NCBI GenBank assembly: GCA_039640495.1
Contig: CP046864.1
Coordinates: 1,178,001 to 1,242,000 of the forward strand
Length of the DNA: 64,000 bases
Origin: Rhodobacteraceae bacterium IMCC1335
GTDB taxonomy: Bacteria > Pseudomonadota > Alphaproteobacteria > Rhodobacterales > Rhodobacteraceae
Reading direction: 5' to 3'
A program made the position numbers and the translations under genes. The notes beneath the pieces are model-generated. The model ran no database searches and was not told the origin of the DNA. It saw nothing but the letters and a program-made list of their open reading frames with translations. Within the stretch, counting starts at the first letter, position 1; each line of letters opens with the position of its first letter. Shown here piece by piece: positions 18,167-27,388 of this stretch.

Positions 18167-20041
18167 ATGGGCTTTGCTTCGATCGAAGACTCACTAGCGC
18201 TTGAAAAAGAAATGTCTTGGGAACAAAGAGATGTGGCCAAAACGCTCTTTGGGCTGTTGAGCGAAACCGCCGATAAATTTCCCGAGCGCCCGGCGATCAG
18301 TTATCAGTTGCTTTCGGGTCCGCAGGATAAAGCGGAAACTCTGAACTGGCGCAGCTTGCAGCAGAAAACCGCGCAGGCGGCGAATATGTTCAGGGCCTTG
18401 GGTGTAGGGCCTGAAGATGTGGTGGCCTTTGTTTTGCCCAATTGTAACGAAACCGCCCTTACTATTTTGGGCGGGGTCGTGGCAGGGGTGGTAAACCCGA
18501 TCAACCCCTTGCTGAACGTGGATCAAATTTCTTCAATTTTGCGCGAAACCAATGCCAAAGTTGTGGTGACCCTAAAGGCGTTTCCCAAAACCGATGTCGG
18601 GCAAAAAACAGCCGCGGCTGTTGCGCAGGCGCCGAATGTGAAAACGGTGTTAGAAATTGATCTCAACCGTTATCTAACGCCTCCTAAAAAATGGTTGGTG
18701 CCGTTGCTACGGCCAAAAAACCCCGTCTCGCATAATGCGGAGGTGATGGATTTCACCGAAAAGCTATCACAGCAAGCCACAACCTTAAATTTCGAAGATA
18801 TTCAAAAAGACCGGGTGGCGGCGCTGTTCCATACAGGTGGCACCACAGGCATGCCCAAAGTAGCGCAGCATACTTATTCGGGGATGATCTATAACGGCTG
18901 GCTTGGAGGTACACTACTCTTTGATGAATATGATAAGGTTATGTGCCCACTGCCATTATTTCATGTTCTAGCCTGCAATGTTATTTTAATGTCAATGATG
19001 TCATCCGGCGGGCATGTCATTTTTCCAACCCCAGCAGGGTATCGTGGTGAGGGCGTATTTGATAATTTCTGGAAATTGATCGCGCGTTGGAAGGTGACCT
19101 TTATTGTTGGGGTGCCGACGGCAATTTCTGCTCTTATGCAACGCCCGGTAGATGCTGATATCAGCTCTGTAAAAAGCTCTTTTTCAGGGTCGGCGCCTTT
19201 GCCAATTGAGTTATACAAGCGTTTTGAAGAGGCTAGCGGTGTAAATATCGTAGAGGGATATGGCCTGACCGAAGCCACGTGTTTAGTGTCCTTCAATCCG
19301 ATTGACGGAACCAAAAAAATTGGCTCTGTCGGTGTTCGTTTGCCATATTGCCTGATTAAAGTCGTAAAAAAAGAGGAAGATGCGTTGGTCGAATGTGCGG
19401 CCAATGAAATTGGTGAAATTTGCGTTTCCAACCCCGGAGTGTGGCCTGGTAATACCTATACGGAAGCGGCCAAGAACGTAGATCTTTATTACGAAGATAA
19501 GTTTTTAAGAACCGGTGATCTGGGTCGCTTGGATGAGGATGGATATCTGTGGATTACAGGCCGCGCCAAAGATTTGATCATACGCGGGGGTCATAATATA
19601 GATCCTGCTCAAATTGAAGAAGCGCTTTTGGGCCATGCCAGTGTTGCCTTTGCAGGAGCGATTGGACAACCTGATGTGCATTCAGGGGAATTGCCCTGCG
19701 TTTATGTTGAATTGGTGGCCGATGGTGAGGTGACGCCCAATGAATTGAAGGCATTTTGTGAAGAGCATGTGCCAGAGCGGGCCGCGCATCCAAAATATGT
19801 TGAGATTTTGGACGAGCTTCCAAAAACGGCGGTGGGCAAAGTCTTTAAACCTGATCTGCGCAAGCGCGCGATCACACGAATCTTTAACGCAGCTTTGAGT
19901 GACGCGGGCCTACAGGCTTCAGTGGTTGAGGTGCGCGATGATAAGCAACTTGGAATGATCGCATGCGTTTCCAGCGAGGCCAGCGATGGCGAGATTACGG
20001 CTGTGCTGGGCGGCTTTGCGAATACGTGGCGCCGCGCATAA
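18167..20041 (+). CDS. Acyl-CoA synthetase (AMP-forming)
   Basis: A 624-residue member of the adenylate-forming ligase family that would activate a carboxylic acid to its CoA thioester through an acyl-AMP. The ATP loop is HTGGTTGMPKVAQHT (about residues 223-237), motif GYGLTEATC lies near 364-372, the hinge and ATP-binding motif is LRTGDLG, and the catalytic C-terminal Lys is in TAVGKVFKP. GGGAG precedes the ATG. The sequence resembles FadD-type fatty acyl or acetoacetyl-like ligases; the substrate is uncertain. It stands alone between the exporter and the next unknown gene. Confidence 0.9.
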   Translation: MGFASIEDSLALEKEMSWEQRDVAKTLFGLLSETADKFPERPAISYQLLSGPQDKAETLNWRSLQQKTAQAANMFRALGVGPEDVVAFVLPNCNETALTILGGVVAGVVNPINPLLNVDQISSILRETNAKVVVTLKAFPKTDVGQKTAAAVAQAPNVKTVLEIDLNRYLTPPKKWLVPLLRPKNPVSHNAEVMDFTEKLSQQATTLNFEDIQKDRVAALFHTGGTTGMPKVAQHTYSGMIYNGWLGGTLLFDEYDKVMCPLPLFHVLACNVILMSMMSSGGHVIFPTPAGYRGEGVFDNFWKLIARWKVTFIVGVPTAISALMQRPVDADISSVKSSFSGSAPLPIELYKRFEEASGVNIVEGYGLTEATCLVSFNPIDGTKKIGSVGVRLPYCLIKVVKKEEDALVECAANEIGEICVSNPGVWPGNTYTEAAKNVDLYYEDKFLRTGDLGRLDEDGYLWITGRAKDLIIRGGHNIDPAQIEEALLGHASVAFAGAIGQPDVHSGELPCVYVELVADGEVTPNELKAFCEEHVPERAAHPKYVEILDELPKTAVGKVFKPDLRKRAITRIFNAALSDAGLQASVVEVRDDKQLGMIACVSSEASDGEITAVLGGFANTWRRA

Positions 20042-20151
20042 AGCCGCGGGCAGCGCCGAATTGCTTTTGGAATGGGCTCTTAGAGCGCTTGATAAAAGCG
20101 CGTTGCGCTTGAACTGGTTATGCAAATGGTAGCGGATAGAGGGGCTTTGTA

Positions 20152-20901
20152 ATGTCAGAAGAACACCGTCCGTCCGTTGCGATTCTTGGCTCTGGTCCAA
20201 ATGTGATGGCGGCAAGAGATTGGCCAGAACACCCGTTTGATAAGCTTGTGGTGATCAACAACGCGTGGCAAGTGCGCCCGGATTGGGATGACCTGGTTTT
20301 TCCATATGATTTTCCGCCCGAGCGGCAGCCGACAAATTTAAAGCCACGGCAACGCTTGATTGGCGAGGCCGAGTTTGTTCCCGTACAAAATCAATATGGT
20401 GGGTTTGTCTATGCGGGTGCAACCATGGCATTCACCACCGCCTATTGGGTTTTGGGGCATTACAACCCGCGGGAAATCGCTTTTTTGGGATGCGATATGT
20501 CTTATCCCAAAAGCAGCAAAACGCATTTCTATGGCACCGGCACGGCCGATCCTTTGCGCGAGGATATCACGCTGATCTCGCTTGAGGCAAAAGCTGCGCG
20601 GCTTTATGCGCTTGCGCTTGCGCAGGGTTGCGAAATCACCAATCTGTCACAAGAGACCAGCCGCTTGATCGCGCCCCGGCGCAGCCTGTTAGAACCGCGT
20701 CCGAAACCCTTTGAGATAGATAAGGTGCAAAAAGCCCATGCGCTCGCCCGCGAGCAAGAGCTGGCCTATTATGTTGCGTCAGGGCGTTATTGGGAAGAGT
20801 TGGAACGCTTTGATATAGAGCAGATAAAACGCCTTGATGCGCTTTGGAGCAATGTGGTCATAGCACCCAAAGAGGGCGCCGCGCTTATGCGCGGTTATTG
20901 A
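20152..20901 (+). CDS. Unknown protein with Rossmann-like N-terminus
   Basis: A 249-residue soluble protein. VAILGSGPNVM at the start, LVVINNAW, and later FVYAGATMAFTTAYWVLGHY followed by EIAFLGCDMSY recall the layout of DUF115/MptE-like and GT42 sialyltransferase-like proteins, where a GxGP loop, an Asn and a late GxD motif line the nucleotide site. The resemblance is to fold features only. GAGG lies upstream of the ATG. Its stop overlaps the end of the convergent enolase-superfamily gene by 7 bp. I cannot name a substrate. Confidence 0.65.
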   Translation: MSEEHRPSVAILGSGPNVMAARDWPEHPFDKLVVINNAWQVRPDWDDLVFPYDFPPERQPTNLKPRQRLIGEAEFVPVQNQYGGFVYAGATMAFTTAYWVLGHYNPREIAFLGCDMSYPKSSKTHFYGTGTADPLREDITLISLEAKAARLYALALAQGCEITNLSQETSRLIAPRRSLLEPRPKPFEIDKVQKAHALAREQELAYYVASGRYWEELERFDIEQIKRLDALWSNVVIAPKEGAALMRGY

Positions 20902-22091
20902 CTCTGATAGGTATTGGGCAAGGGGCTCATTTCCAGATGCAGCTTGGTACCGGTATAGGGGTGCGCCCGCGCCAGCGCTTCATTCACCTCGATCCCCAAG
21001 CCAGATTGGGATGGCGCTGCAATATATCCGTTTTCCACAGTGATGCTGGATGCAATCAAGTTTTTATGAAACTCGGTTTCGATCGTTTCGGCGATCAAGA
21101 AATTTGGAATGGAAACGCCCAAATGAATATTCGCGGCCCATTCAATCGGGCCTGCATAAAGATGTGGCGCGACCTGAGCGTTGAAGGTTTCGGCGATAGC
21201 TGCCATTTTTTTCATTTCCCAAATACCCCCGGCGCGCCCCAATGCCGGCTGCATGATGGCAGCGCCTGCGGTTCTGAGCAGGGTGGCAAATTCGGCTTTC
21301 GTGGTCAGCCTCTCTCCGGTTGCGATGGGTATGCGCAGCGCCGCCGCAACTTTCGCAAATTCAAGCAGATTGTCGGGTGGAATAGGCTCTTCAAACCACA
21401 TGGGTGAAAACCTTTCCAGGGCCTTTCCCAGTTGAATTGCCCCGGCGGTGGAAAATTGACCATGCGTTCCAAACAGCAAATCTGCTTTATCCCCGACAGC
21501 GGCACGAATTTTTTCACAAAACGCAACAGACCGGGAGATGTCAGATCGTGAAGGCATGTGGCCCCCAAATTGGGTATAGGGGCCGGCCGGATCAAATTTA
21601 ACAGCGGTATAACCGCGATCTACCAAGGCCGCGGCGCTTTCGGCGGCCATATCGGCATCGCTCCAAAAGGCATCCTCTGGGTGGTGTTGTAACGGGTAAA
21701 GATAGCTATAAGCGCGCAGTTTTTCGTTGACCATGCCCCCCAATAAGGCCCAGACGGGGCGGTCACGTTGTTTGCCTAAAATATCCCAACAGGCGATTTC
21801 CAAACCCGAAAATGCCCCCATGACAGTTAGATCGGGGCGTTGGGTAAAGCCTGAAGAATAGGTTTTTCGAAACAAAGCCTCAATGTTTTCGGGGTTCTGA
21901 TTGAAAAAGTGCCGGTCAAAAACATCTTGAATGACCGCCTGCATCGCGCTCGGGCCCACGCTTGAGGCATAGGCTTCCCCCCAACCGATCAGGCCCGTAT
22001 CAGTGGTAAGCTTGATCAAAATCCAATAGCGCCCCCCCCATCCCGGGGCTGGCGGCGCCGTGACGATAATATCAAGATCGGTAAGCTTCAT
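20895..22091 (-). CDS. Enolase-superfamily enzyme (mandelate racemase/sugar acid dehydratase type)
   Basis: A 398-residue member of the mandelate racemase subgroup, with the N-terminal capping domain (GWGEAYAS near residue 38) and the barrel domain with VKFDPAGPY, WFEEPIPP and TGERL. Members dehydrate acid sugars or racemise amino acid derivatives. WFEEP and TGER provide two of the three magnesium ligands; at the position of the first, where most members have Asp, I read FGTHGQF. It ends 2 bp before an alcohol dehydrogenase gene on the same strand, which is upstream, suggesting one sugar or polyol pathway. The exact substrate is unknown. Confidence 0.85.
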   Translation of the reverse strand: MKLTDLDIIVTAPPAPGWGGRYWILIKLTTDTGLIGWGEAYASSVGPSAMQAVIQDVFDRHFFNQNPENIEALFRKTYSSGFTQRPDLTVMGAFSGLEIACWDILGKQRDRPVWALLGGMVNEKLRAYSYLYPLQHHPEDAFWSDADMAAESAAALVDRGYTAVKFDPAGPYTQFGGHMPSRSDISRSVAFCEKIRAAVGDKADLLFGTHGQFSTAGAIQLGKALERFSPMWFEEPIPPDNLLEFAKVAAALRIPIATGERLTTKAEFATLLRTAGAAIMQPALGRAGGIWEMKKMAAIAETFNAQVAPHLYAGPIEWAANIHLGVSIPNFLIAETIETEFHKNLIASSITVENGYIAAPSQSGLGIEVNEALARAHPYTGTKLHLEMSPLPNTYQSQ

Positions 22092-22093
22092 CT

Positions 22094-23188
22094 TCAGCCC
22101 TTAATATCAAATACAATCACATTGCGCCGCGCTGCGCCGGTTTTGGTGTCAGCGATGGCCTCATTGATCTGCTCAAAGCGAAAACGCCCAGAGATCAATT
22201 CGTCCAGCTTTAAGCGGCCTTGATGGTATAAATCGACCATCCACGGGATATCACGACGGATCACCACATTGCCCATTTTTGAGCCGATCATGCCTTGGTT
22301 GACAGCCGCCATTTTCACCGGTTCAAAGGTTGAGCTATCGCCATTTTGTGGCATACCAACCATGATCACTTTGCCGCCATAGGCAAGATAACGGGCCGCC
22401 GTGTCATAAACTGCGCCGATGCCCACAGTCACAAAGACCGCATCGACGCCCCGTCCTAGCGCCTTTTTAACGCTTTGCCAGGGCTTTGCCTCGCTGGCCA
22501 ACACCACATCAGTTGCGCCAAATTCACGCGCAATGTCTAATTTTTCAGGGTTCATATCAACAGCAACGATGCGTCGTGCACCAGCCAGTTTCGCCCCTTG
22601 AATCGCATTCAGGCCGACCCCGCCTGCGCCAATGATCACGGCGTCTTGGCCGGGGCGTAACTGCGCCGCATTGACCACCGCGCCAATTCCGGTGATCACT
22701 CCACAACTTAATAACGCGGCCACATCAAACCCTAAATTATCTGCAACTTTTACGGCTTGGCTTTGATCTATAACAACTTTTTCAGCAAATGCGCCGCAGG
22801 CCATGCCCTGATGCAGCTTGCCGCCCGTGGCTGTTTTGATCGGGCCATAATCGCCATCATAGCGGGTTTCGCAAACTGTGGGCGCTCCGGTGCTGCAATT
22901 TCCACAATGCCCGCAGGCTCGGATCAGCGTTACGACCACATGATCGCCAATGGCAAAGCCTGATATGCCATCGCCCAAACCCGAAACAATGCCCGCCGCT
23001 TCATGCCCATAGACCGCGGGCAGCGTCCCGCCCCAAGCTCCGTCAATATATGAGATATCGGAATGACAGATCGCCACAGCACCCAATGTAACTTCTATTT
23101 CGCCCTCTATGGGAGCACGCAGTTCAATCGTTTCGATTTTTAAATCGGTTCCGAATTCATGGCAAATAGCGGCATTGACCAATGGCAT
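22094..23188 (-). CDS. Zinc-dependent alcohol dehydrogenase
   Basis: A 364-residue medium-chain dehydrogenase. Catalytic zinc ligands are in AICHSD (Cys) and GHEAAG (His-Glu); structural zinc is bound by CGHCGNCSTGAPTVC. The NAD(P)-binding motif is IIGAGGVGLNA and the acidic residue in IVAVDMN favours NAD. The arrangement resembles class III and aryl-alcohol dehydrogenases. GAGGAG lies upstream of the ATG. It is probably the first gene of a two-gene unit with the enolase-superfamily enzyme. Confidence 0.92.
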   Translation of the reverse strand: MPLVNAAICHEFGTDLKIETIELRAPIEGEIEVTLGAVAICHSDISYIDGAWGGTLPAVYGHEAAGIVSGLGDGISGFAIGDHVVVTLIRACGHCGNCSTGAPTVCETRYDGDYGPIKTATGGKLHQGMACGAFAEKVVIDQSQAVKVADNLGFDVAALLSCGVITGIGAVVNAAQLRPGQDAVIIGAGGVGLNAIQGAKLAGARRIVAVDMNPEKLDIAREFGATDVVLASEAKPWQSVKKALGRGVDAVFVTVGIGAVYDTAARYLAYGGKVIMVGMPQNGDSSTFEPVKMAAVNQGMIGSKMGNVVIRRDIPWMVDLYHQGRLKLDELISGRFRFEQINEAIADTKTGAARRNVIVFDIKG

Positions 23189-23253
23189 TGAAATCTCCTC
23201 TTTGGTCGCAGTGTGTCAAGCTTTCTGGAAGGTGCAAGGCAGAATGTGCTTTT

Positions 23254-24510
23254 TTATTCGCCAGCAGTATTGGGTGCAACAGGTTGCGCGCTGCGGCGTA
23301 GAAAGATAACCAGGCACAGACCAATTAAAACCGCCGAGCAGATAAACGGAGCCCCAGGGAAATAGAACGGCGCCGTGGGGGCGGTAAAGACCGAAAAAAC
23401 GAATGTCATGGTCAAAGGCGTGATCACCATTGAAATAGAATGCAAGCTGCCTAAAACGCCTTGAAGCGTGCCTTGCGTATCATTTGGCGTTGCTTGAGAC
23501 ATAATGGATTGCAGGGCAGGCTGGCCGATCACCCCAAGCGATGCAACGGGGATCAAAAACAGCAATAAAATACCATTGGTTACCAAAGCCAGCATAATCA
23601 TCGCCAAAAGTTCAAAGCAAAACCCGATGATCACCGTTTTTGTCTCGCCAAATCTTGCAATGGCGGGGCGCACCAGCCCGCCTTGAACGATCGCAAAAAA
23701 TACGCCGTAGATCGTTAGGGAAACGCCGATCATGCCGGGCGACCAGTCAAACCGCTCGACGGTAAAAAACGGCCATATGGCGGCATAAACCGAGGTGGCA
23801 ATGCCGTAAAGAAGAGTGACTGTTAAGAACATCCTTAAGCCCGGAAAACCCGCGACGGTTTTCAAAGCCCCAAATGGGTTGGCCCGGCGCCAATTAAAAT
23901 TGCTGCGTATATTATCCGTCACGCTTTCGGGTAGGATGATAATCCCCATCACCGCGTTCAAGGCGGCCAAAGCCGCCGCGGCAAAAAACGGCGCGCGCGG
24001 CCCCCATTCGCCCAAGAAGCCGCCCAAAACCGGACCCAGCACGAAGCCCATCCCAAACCCGGCGCCCAGCAGGCCAAACCGTGCTGCTTTTTCAGAGGGC
24101 TTTGAAATATCGGCCATATAGGCCGAGGCCGTGGGCTGCGTGGCGGATGTGATTCCCCCGATAATGCGGGCTACAAATAACAGCCAAATGGTTTGTGCAA
24201 AGCCCATGGCCAGATAATAAAACGCCATCACCACAAGCGAGACCAGTAAAATTGGCTTGCGGCCGATCCGATCCGATAAAGAGCCCAAAATAGGCCCGAA
24301 AACAAATTGCATCGCGGCATAAATTGATGCCAGAAGCCCCCCCCATATCGCCGCCTCTGCAAGGCTGGCGCCGGGAAGAACATCGGTGAGCAGGGCAGGT
24401 GTGACGGGGATAATAATGCCAATGCCCATTGAATCGAGCACCACGGTCATCACCAGAAACACGATCGTGAGGCGGGTGACCTTTACGCTGCTTGCGGGGG
24501 TTTCACTCAT
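23254..24510 (-). CDS. MFS drug/metabolite antiporter, TetA-like
   Basis: A 418-residue, 12-helix carrier of the DHA1 group. The loop 2-3 motif GSLSDRIGRKP and the start DSMGIGIIIPVTPALL match the TetA/MdtG-like efflux group. Such proteins exchange drugs or metabolites for protons across the inner membrane. The adjacent pcaD-like gene lies 161 bp upstream on the same strand and ADH 65 bp downstream. Substrate unknown; I do not claim tetracycline resistance. Confidence 0.88.
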   Translation of the reverse strand: MSETPASSVKVTRLTIVFLVMTVVLDSMGIGIIIPVTPALLTDVLPGASLAEAAIWGGLLASIYAAMQFVFGPILGSLSDRIGRKPILLVSLVVMAFYYLAMGFAQTIWLLFVARIIGGITSATQPTASAYMADISKPSEKAARFGLLGAGFGMGFVLGPVLGGFLGEWGPRAPFFAAAALAALNAVMGIIILPESVTDNIRSNFNWRRANPFGALKTVAGFPGLRMFLTVTLLYGIATSVYAAIWPFFTVERFDWSPGMIGVSLTIYGVFFAIVQGGLVRPAIARFGETKTVIIGFCFELLAMIMLALVTNGILLLFLIPVASLGVIGQPALQSIMSQATPNDTQGTLQGVLGSLHSISMVITPLTMTFVFSVFTAPTAPFYFPGAPFICSAVLIGLCLVIFLRRSAQPVAPNTAGE

Positions 24511-24671
24511 GCCTTGACGCTTTTGCTAAACCCGCGCTGCGCGTTTTTTTTATGCGCTGCGATGTAAGGGTATCTCTTTTTCTATTCACGCGGTTTAACG
24601 CGTGTTGCACCAATGGGCCTTCTGCGCCCTCTGGGCCGCGTTGAGTGGCAAGCGACGCTTGTATCATTGGG

Positions 24672-25469
24672 TTAATTATCGGTTGCATAGCCAACATCTT
24701 GCAAAAACTGGAGCAGAATTTTGGCATAAAGCTCAGGCTGCTCGACGCAGGGAAGATGGCCTGCTTTTTTGATCAGCTGAAATTGCGCGCCGGGGATTAA
24801 ATTAATCGTTTCGCGCACCAAATCAGGCGGCGTAGAGCCATCTTCGTTGCCCGCTATACCAAGACAGGGCAATCGCAACCCAGAGGTGGGGGCCAAAAAA
24901 TCGCTGCCCGCAATCGCCGCACTGCATCCTATATAGCCCTCACGGGGCTGGCGGATCAGCATATTACGCCATAAATCTAATTGCGCTGTTGCGCGAAAAC
25001 CGGCGCTGAACCAGCGCTCCATAATAGCGCTTTCAAGGGCTTCAATCCCGCCTTGCTCAACCGCTTTTATACGGCCCTGCCACAGCTGCGATGTTCCGAT
25101 TTTCGCACCCGTATTCGATAACACCAAAGCATGCACCAGATCCAAACGCTTGGCGGCCAATCCCTGTGCGATCATACCGCCGATTGACAGCCCTATAAAA
25201 ACGCAATTTGAAACGTTTAAATGGTCTAACAGAGCTTCTGCATCGCGGATCAACGCGCCCATACTATAGGGGCCAGAGGGGCATTCGGACAGCCCGTGGC
25301 CGCGCTTGTCATATCGGATAATCCTAAAATCTTTCGGAAGATAAGGCAGAATAGGATCCCAAAGCCGCAAATCTGTGCCCAGCGAATTTGAAAAGACCAA
25401 AGCGGGCCCGTTTGGATCACCATCTTCGCGGTAATGCAGTTTTATATGTGTGAGATCCGCATAACGCAT
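24672..25469 (-). CDS. pcaD: Alpha/beta hydrolase, 3-oxoadipate enol-lactonase type
   Basis: PcaD hydrolyses 3-oxoadipate enol-lactone to 3-oxoadipate in the protocatechuate branch. The 265-residue product has the nucleophile elbow GLSIGGMIAQ, the oxyanion region NSLGTDLRLWDP and a C-terminal His in AGHLPCVEQP, the arrangement of PcaD proteins. GGGGAG lies upstream of the ATG. No other pca genes are in the window, so the name is by resemblance; related hydrolases act on other lactones or esters. Confidence 0.8.
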   Translation of the reverse strand: MRYADLTHIKLHYREDGDPNGPALVFSNSLGTDLRLWDPILPYLPKDFRIIRYDKRGHGLSECPSGPYSMGALIRDAEALLDHLNVSNCVFIGLSIGGMIAQGLAAKRLDLVHALVLSNTGAKIGTSQLWQGRIKAVEQGGIEALESAIMERWFSAGFRATAQLDLWRNMLIRQPREGYIGCSAAIAGSDFLAPTSGLRLPCLGIAGNEDGSTPPDLVRETINLIPGAQFQLIKKAGHLPCVEQPELYAKILLQFLQDVGYATDN

Positions 25470-25584
25470 CCAACATCTCTCCCCTTGCGCTCGCTTTTTC
25501 TTTTTAAGCGCTTGGATTACGGGCTAACATTCCTGATTGGATCATTCAATATCTGCAGCGCGCTGCAGCGGGTTTTTACCTTGC

Positions 25585-26562
25585 TTAGCGACTGGGCGCG
25601 TGGCGCAAGGCGTTTTGGAACATTTCCGTATCGACATTGCCCCCTGAGGCCACGGCAATCACGGGGTGCTGCGCGCGTTCAGGGGCGTTGAATAATGCCG
25701 CTGCCAAGGCAACTGCCCCGCCCGGCTCGAGAACAATTTTCAAGCGCGCATAGGCCAACGCCATCGCTTCCAGCGCCTGTTGCTCAGAAACAACAAGCCC
25801 TTGGCTGCAATATCGCTGCAAAATTGGAAATGTAAGATCGCCCGGTGTCGGGGTTACAATGGCATCACAGATACCGCGTGCTTGCGGCGCATTATGCTGA
25901 TGCGTGCCAGTTGCCAATGAGCGTGCGGTATCATCAAAACCTTCGGGCTCTACGGGAAAGACCTGCATCTGCGGCGCGGCATCGGCCAGCGCAATCGCGA
26001 TGCCGCTGGTCAGCCCGCCACCGCCACAACACACAAGAATATCGGCGCGCTCTATGTTTAAAGCGGCGCATTGATCGGCAATTTCCAGCCCGGCCGTGCC
26101 CTGGCCCGCGATGACCTGCGGCTCATCATAAGGTTTGATCAAGGTCAACCCACGTTGGTCGGCCAAGGTTGCGCCAATCGCTTCGCGGCTTTCCTTATGC
26201 CGATCGTAAAGCTGCACTTCAGCACCTAAGGCTATGGTATTGTTGATTTTAATTCGTGGCGCATCCTCGGGCATTATGATCAAGGCGGAAGTATCGTGCT
26301 GTTTCGCGGCGAGGGCCACGCCTTGCGCGTGGTTGCCCGAAGAAAACGCCAACACGCCTTTGCGCCGCTGGGCTTCGTTTAAAGCCGAAATGGCCGCAAA
26401 CGCGCCCCGATATTTGAAGCTGCCAGTATGCTGTAAACATTCAGCTTTTACCCAGATGGGGCGGCCTGCGATCTCATCTAAAAAGGGCGAGTTGAGCAAT
26501 GGCGTTTCCCGCGCATGGCCGCGCAGGCGCCCCGCGGCAGCTTTGATAAGATCAAGGTCCAT
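25585..26562 (-). CDS. PLP-dependent threonine/serine dehydratase
   Basis: A fold-type II PLP enzyme of 325 residues. The Schiff-base Lys is in TGSFKYRGA (about residue 50), SSGNHAQG is the substrate loop, and CGGGGLTSG the phosphate-binding loop. Related enzymes are threonine dehydratase, serine racemase, EutB-like hydroxyectoine enzymes and hydroxyaspartate dehydratase. It has no C-terminal regulatory domain, so is a catabolic-type enzyme. Its start lies 11 bp inside the upstream hydrolase gene, making it the third of three overlapping genes. Confidence 0.88.
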   Translation of the reverse strand: MDLDLIKAAAGRLRGHARETPLLNSPFLDEIAGRPIWVKAECLQHTGSFKYRGAFAAISALNEAQRRKGVLAFSSGNHAQGVALAAKQHDTSALIIMPEDAPRIKINNTIALGAEVQLYDRHKESREAIGATLADQRGLTLIKPYDEPQVIAGQGTAGLEIADQCAALNIERADILVCCGGGGLTSGIAIALADAAPQMQVFPVEPEGFDDTARSLATGTHQHNAPQARGICDAIVTPTPGDLTFPILQRYCSQGLVVSEQQALEAMALAYARLKIVLEPGGAVALAAALFNAPERAQHPVIAVASGGNVDTEMFQNALRHAPSR

Positions 26563-27388
26563 TTTCTATTAACGTGCTCCATTTGTGCAACGCGTCAAGC
26601 GCTTGGGGTTCATCTAAAAAGGGAATATGCCCTCGGTGCGGGACTTTAGCCAAAATCATATCGGGCCGATATGCCTGCATTTTTTCTACCGATGCGGCGC
26701 TTAGAAGGTCTGAATTCACACCATGAATTAAGGCCAAAGGCAGACCGTCCAAAGCCTTAAACAGAGGCCAAAGGTCAGGATTGGGCAATGCGGCTTGTTG
26801 CTCAATCACTGCATTGCGCAGTTTTGCATCATAGCGAAGGTCTAACCCAAGCGGGGTTTCTACGTAGAGATTAGCCGCTTCGGCGCGCCAGCGTTCTTTG
26901 GGTACATGTTCAAATCCCGGGCTATGGGCTGCGCGCATCCGGGCTGCCTCTTCCAGCGTTTTTGCGGCGGGAGGGCGACCCAAATAGGCAAAAATATCGT
27001 CCAAGCCAGTTGACTGCAATTCTGGTCCAATATCGTTGAGCGCCACGGCGCTGAGGCGATTTTTGGCGATATGGGCAAGAAACATCGCAATAATGCCACC
27101 CCGTGATGTTCCCAGAATTGCGGTTTTTTCAATATTCAAATGGTCAAGAAGTTCAAGCGCATCCGCAGCTTCGCGCGGCACCATGTAAGTTTTGTAATCT
27201 GCCGCCCAATCTGAACGGCCTCGACCTCGATAATCAAGCTTAATCAGCCGGAACATCGACAGATGCGGGCTGACAAAATCAAAATCATCCAGATTGCGCG
27301 TCAGGCCGGACAGGCAAAGTAAAGGCCGACCATGGCCGGTATCGGTATAAAAAAGCGACAGACCATCTGAGCTGGTGAAACGTGGCAT
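26552..27388 (-). CDS. Alpha/beta hydrolase
   Basis: A 278-residue hydrolase with the nucleophile elbow GTSRGGIIAM, the oxyanion region CLSGLTRN and a late His in PHRGHIPFLDEP, completing a Ser-Asp-His triad. The substrate is not evident. The start codon overlaps the dehalogenase stop (TGATG, 1 bp overlap), and its end overlaps the dehydratase start by 11 bp, so the three genes are probably translated together. Confidence 0.87.
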   Translation of the reverse strand: MPRFTSSDGLSLFYTDTGHGRPLLCLSGLTRNLDDFDFVSPHLSMFRLIKLDYRGRGRSDWAADYKTYMVPREAADALELLDHLNIEKTAILGTSRGGIIAMFLAHIAKNRLSAVALNDIGPELQSTGLDDIFAYLGRPPAAKTLEEAARMRAAHSPGFEHVPKERWRAEAANLYVETPLGLDLRYDAKLRNAVIEQQAALPNPDLWPLFKALDGLPLALIHGVNSDLLSAASVEKMQAYRPDMILAKVPHRGHIPFLDEPQALDALHKWSTLIENGP

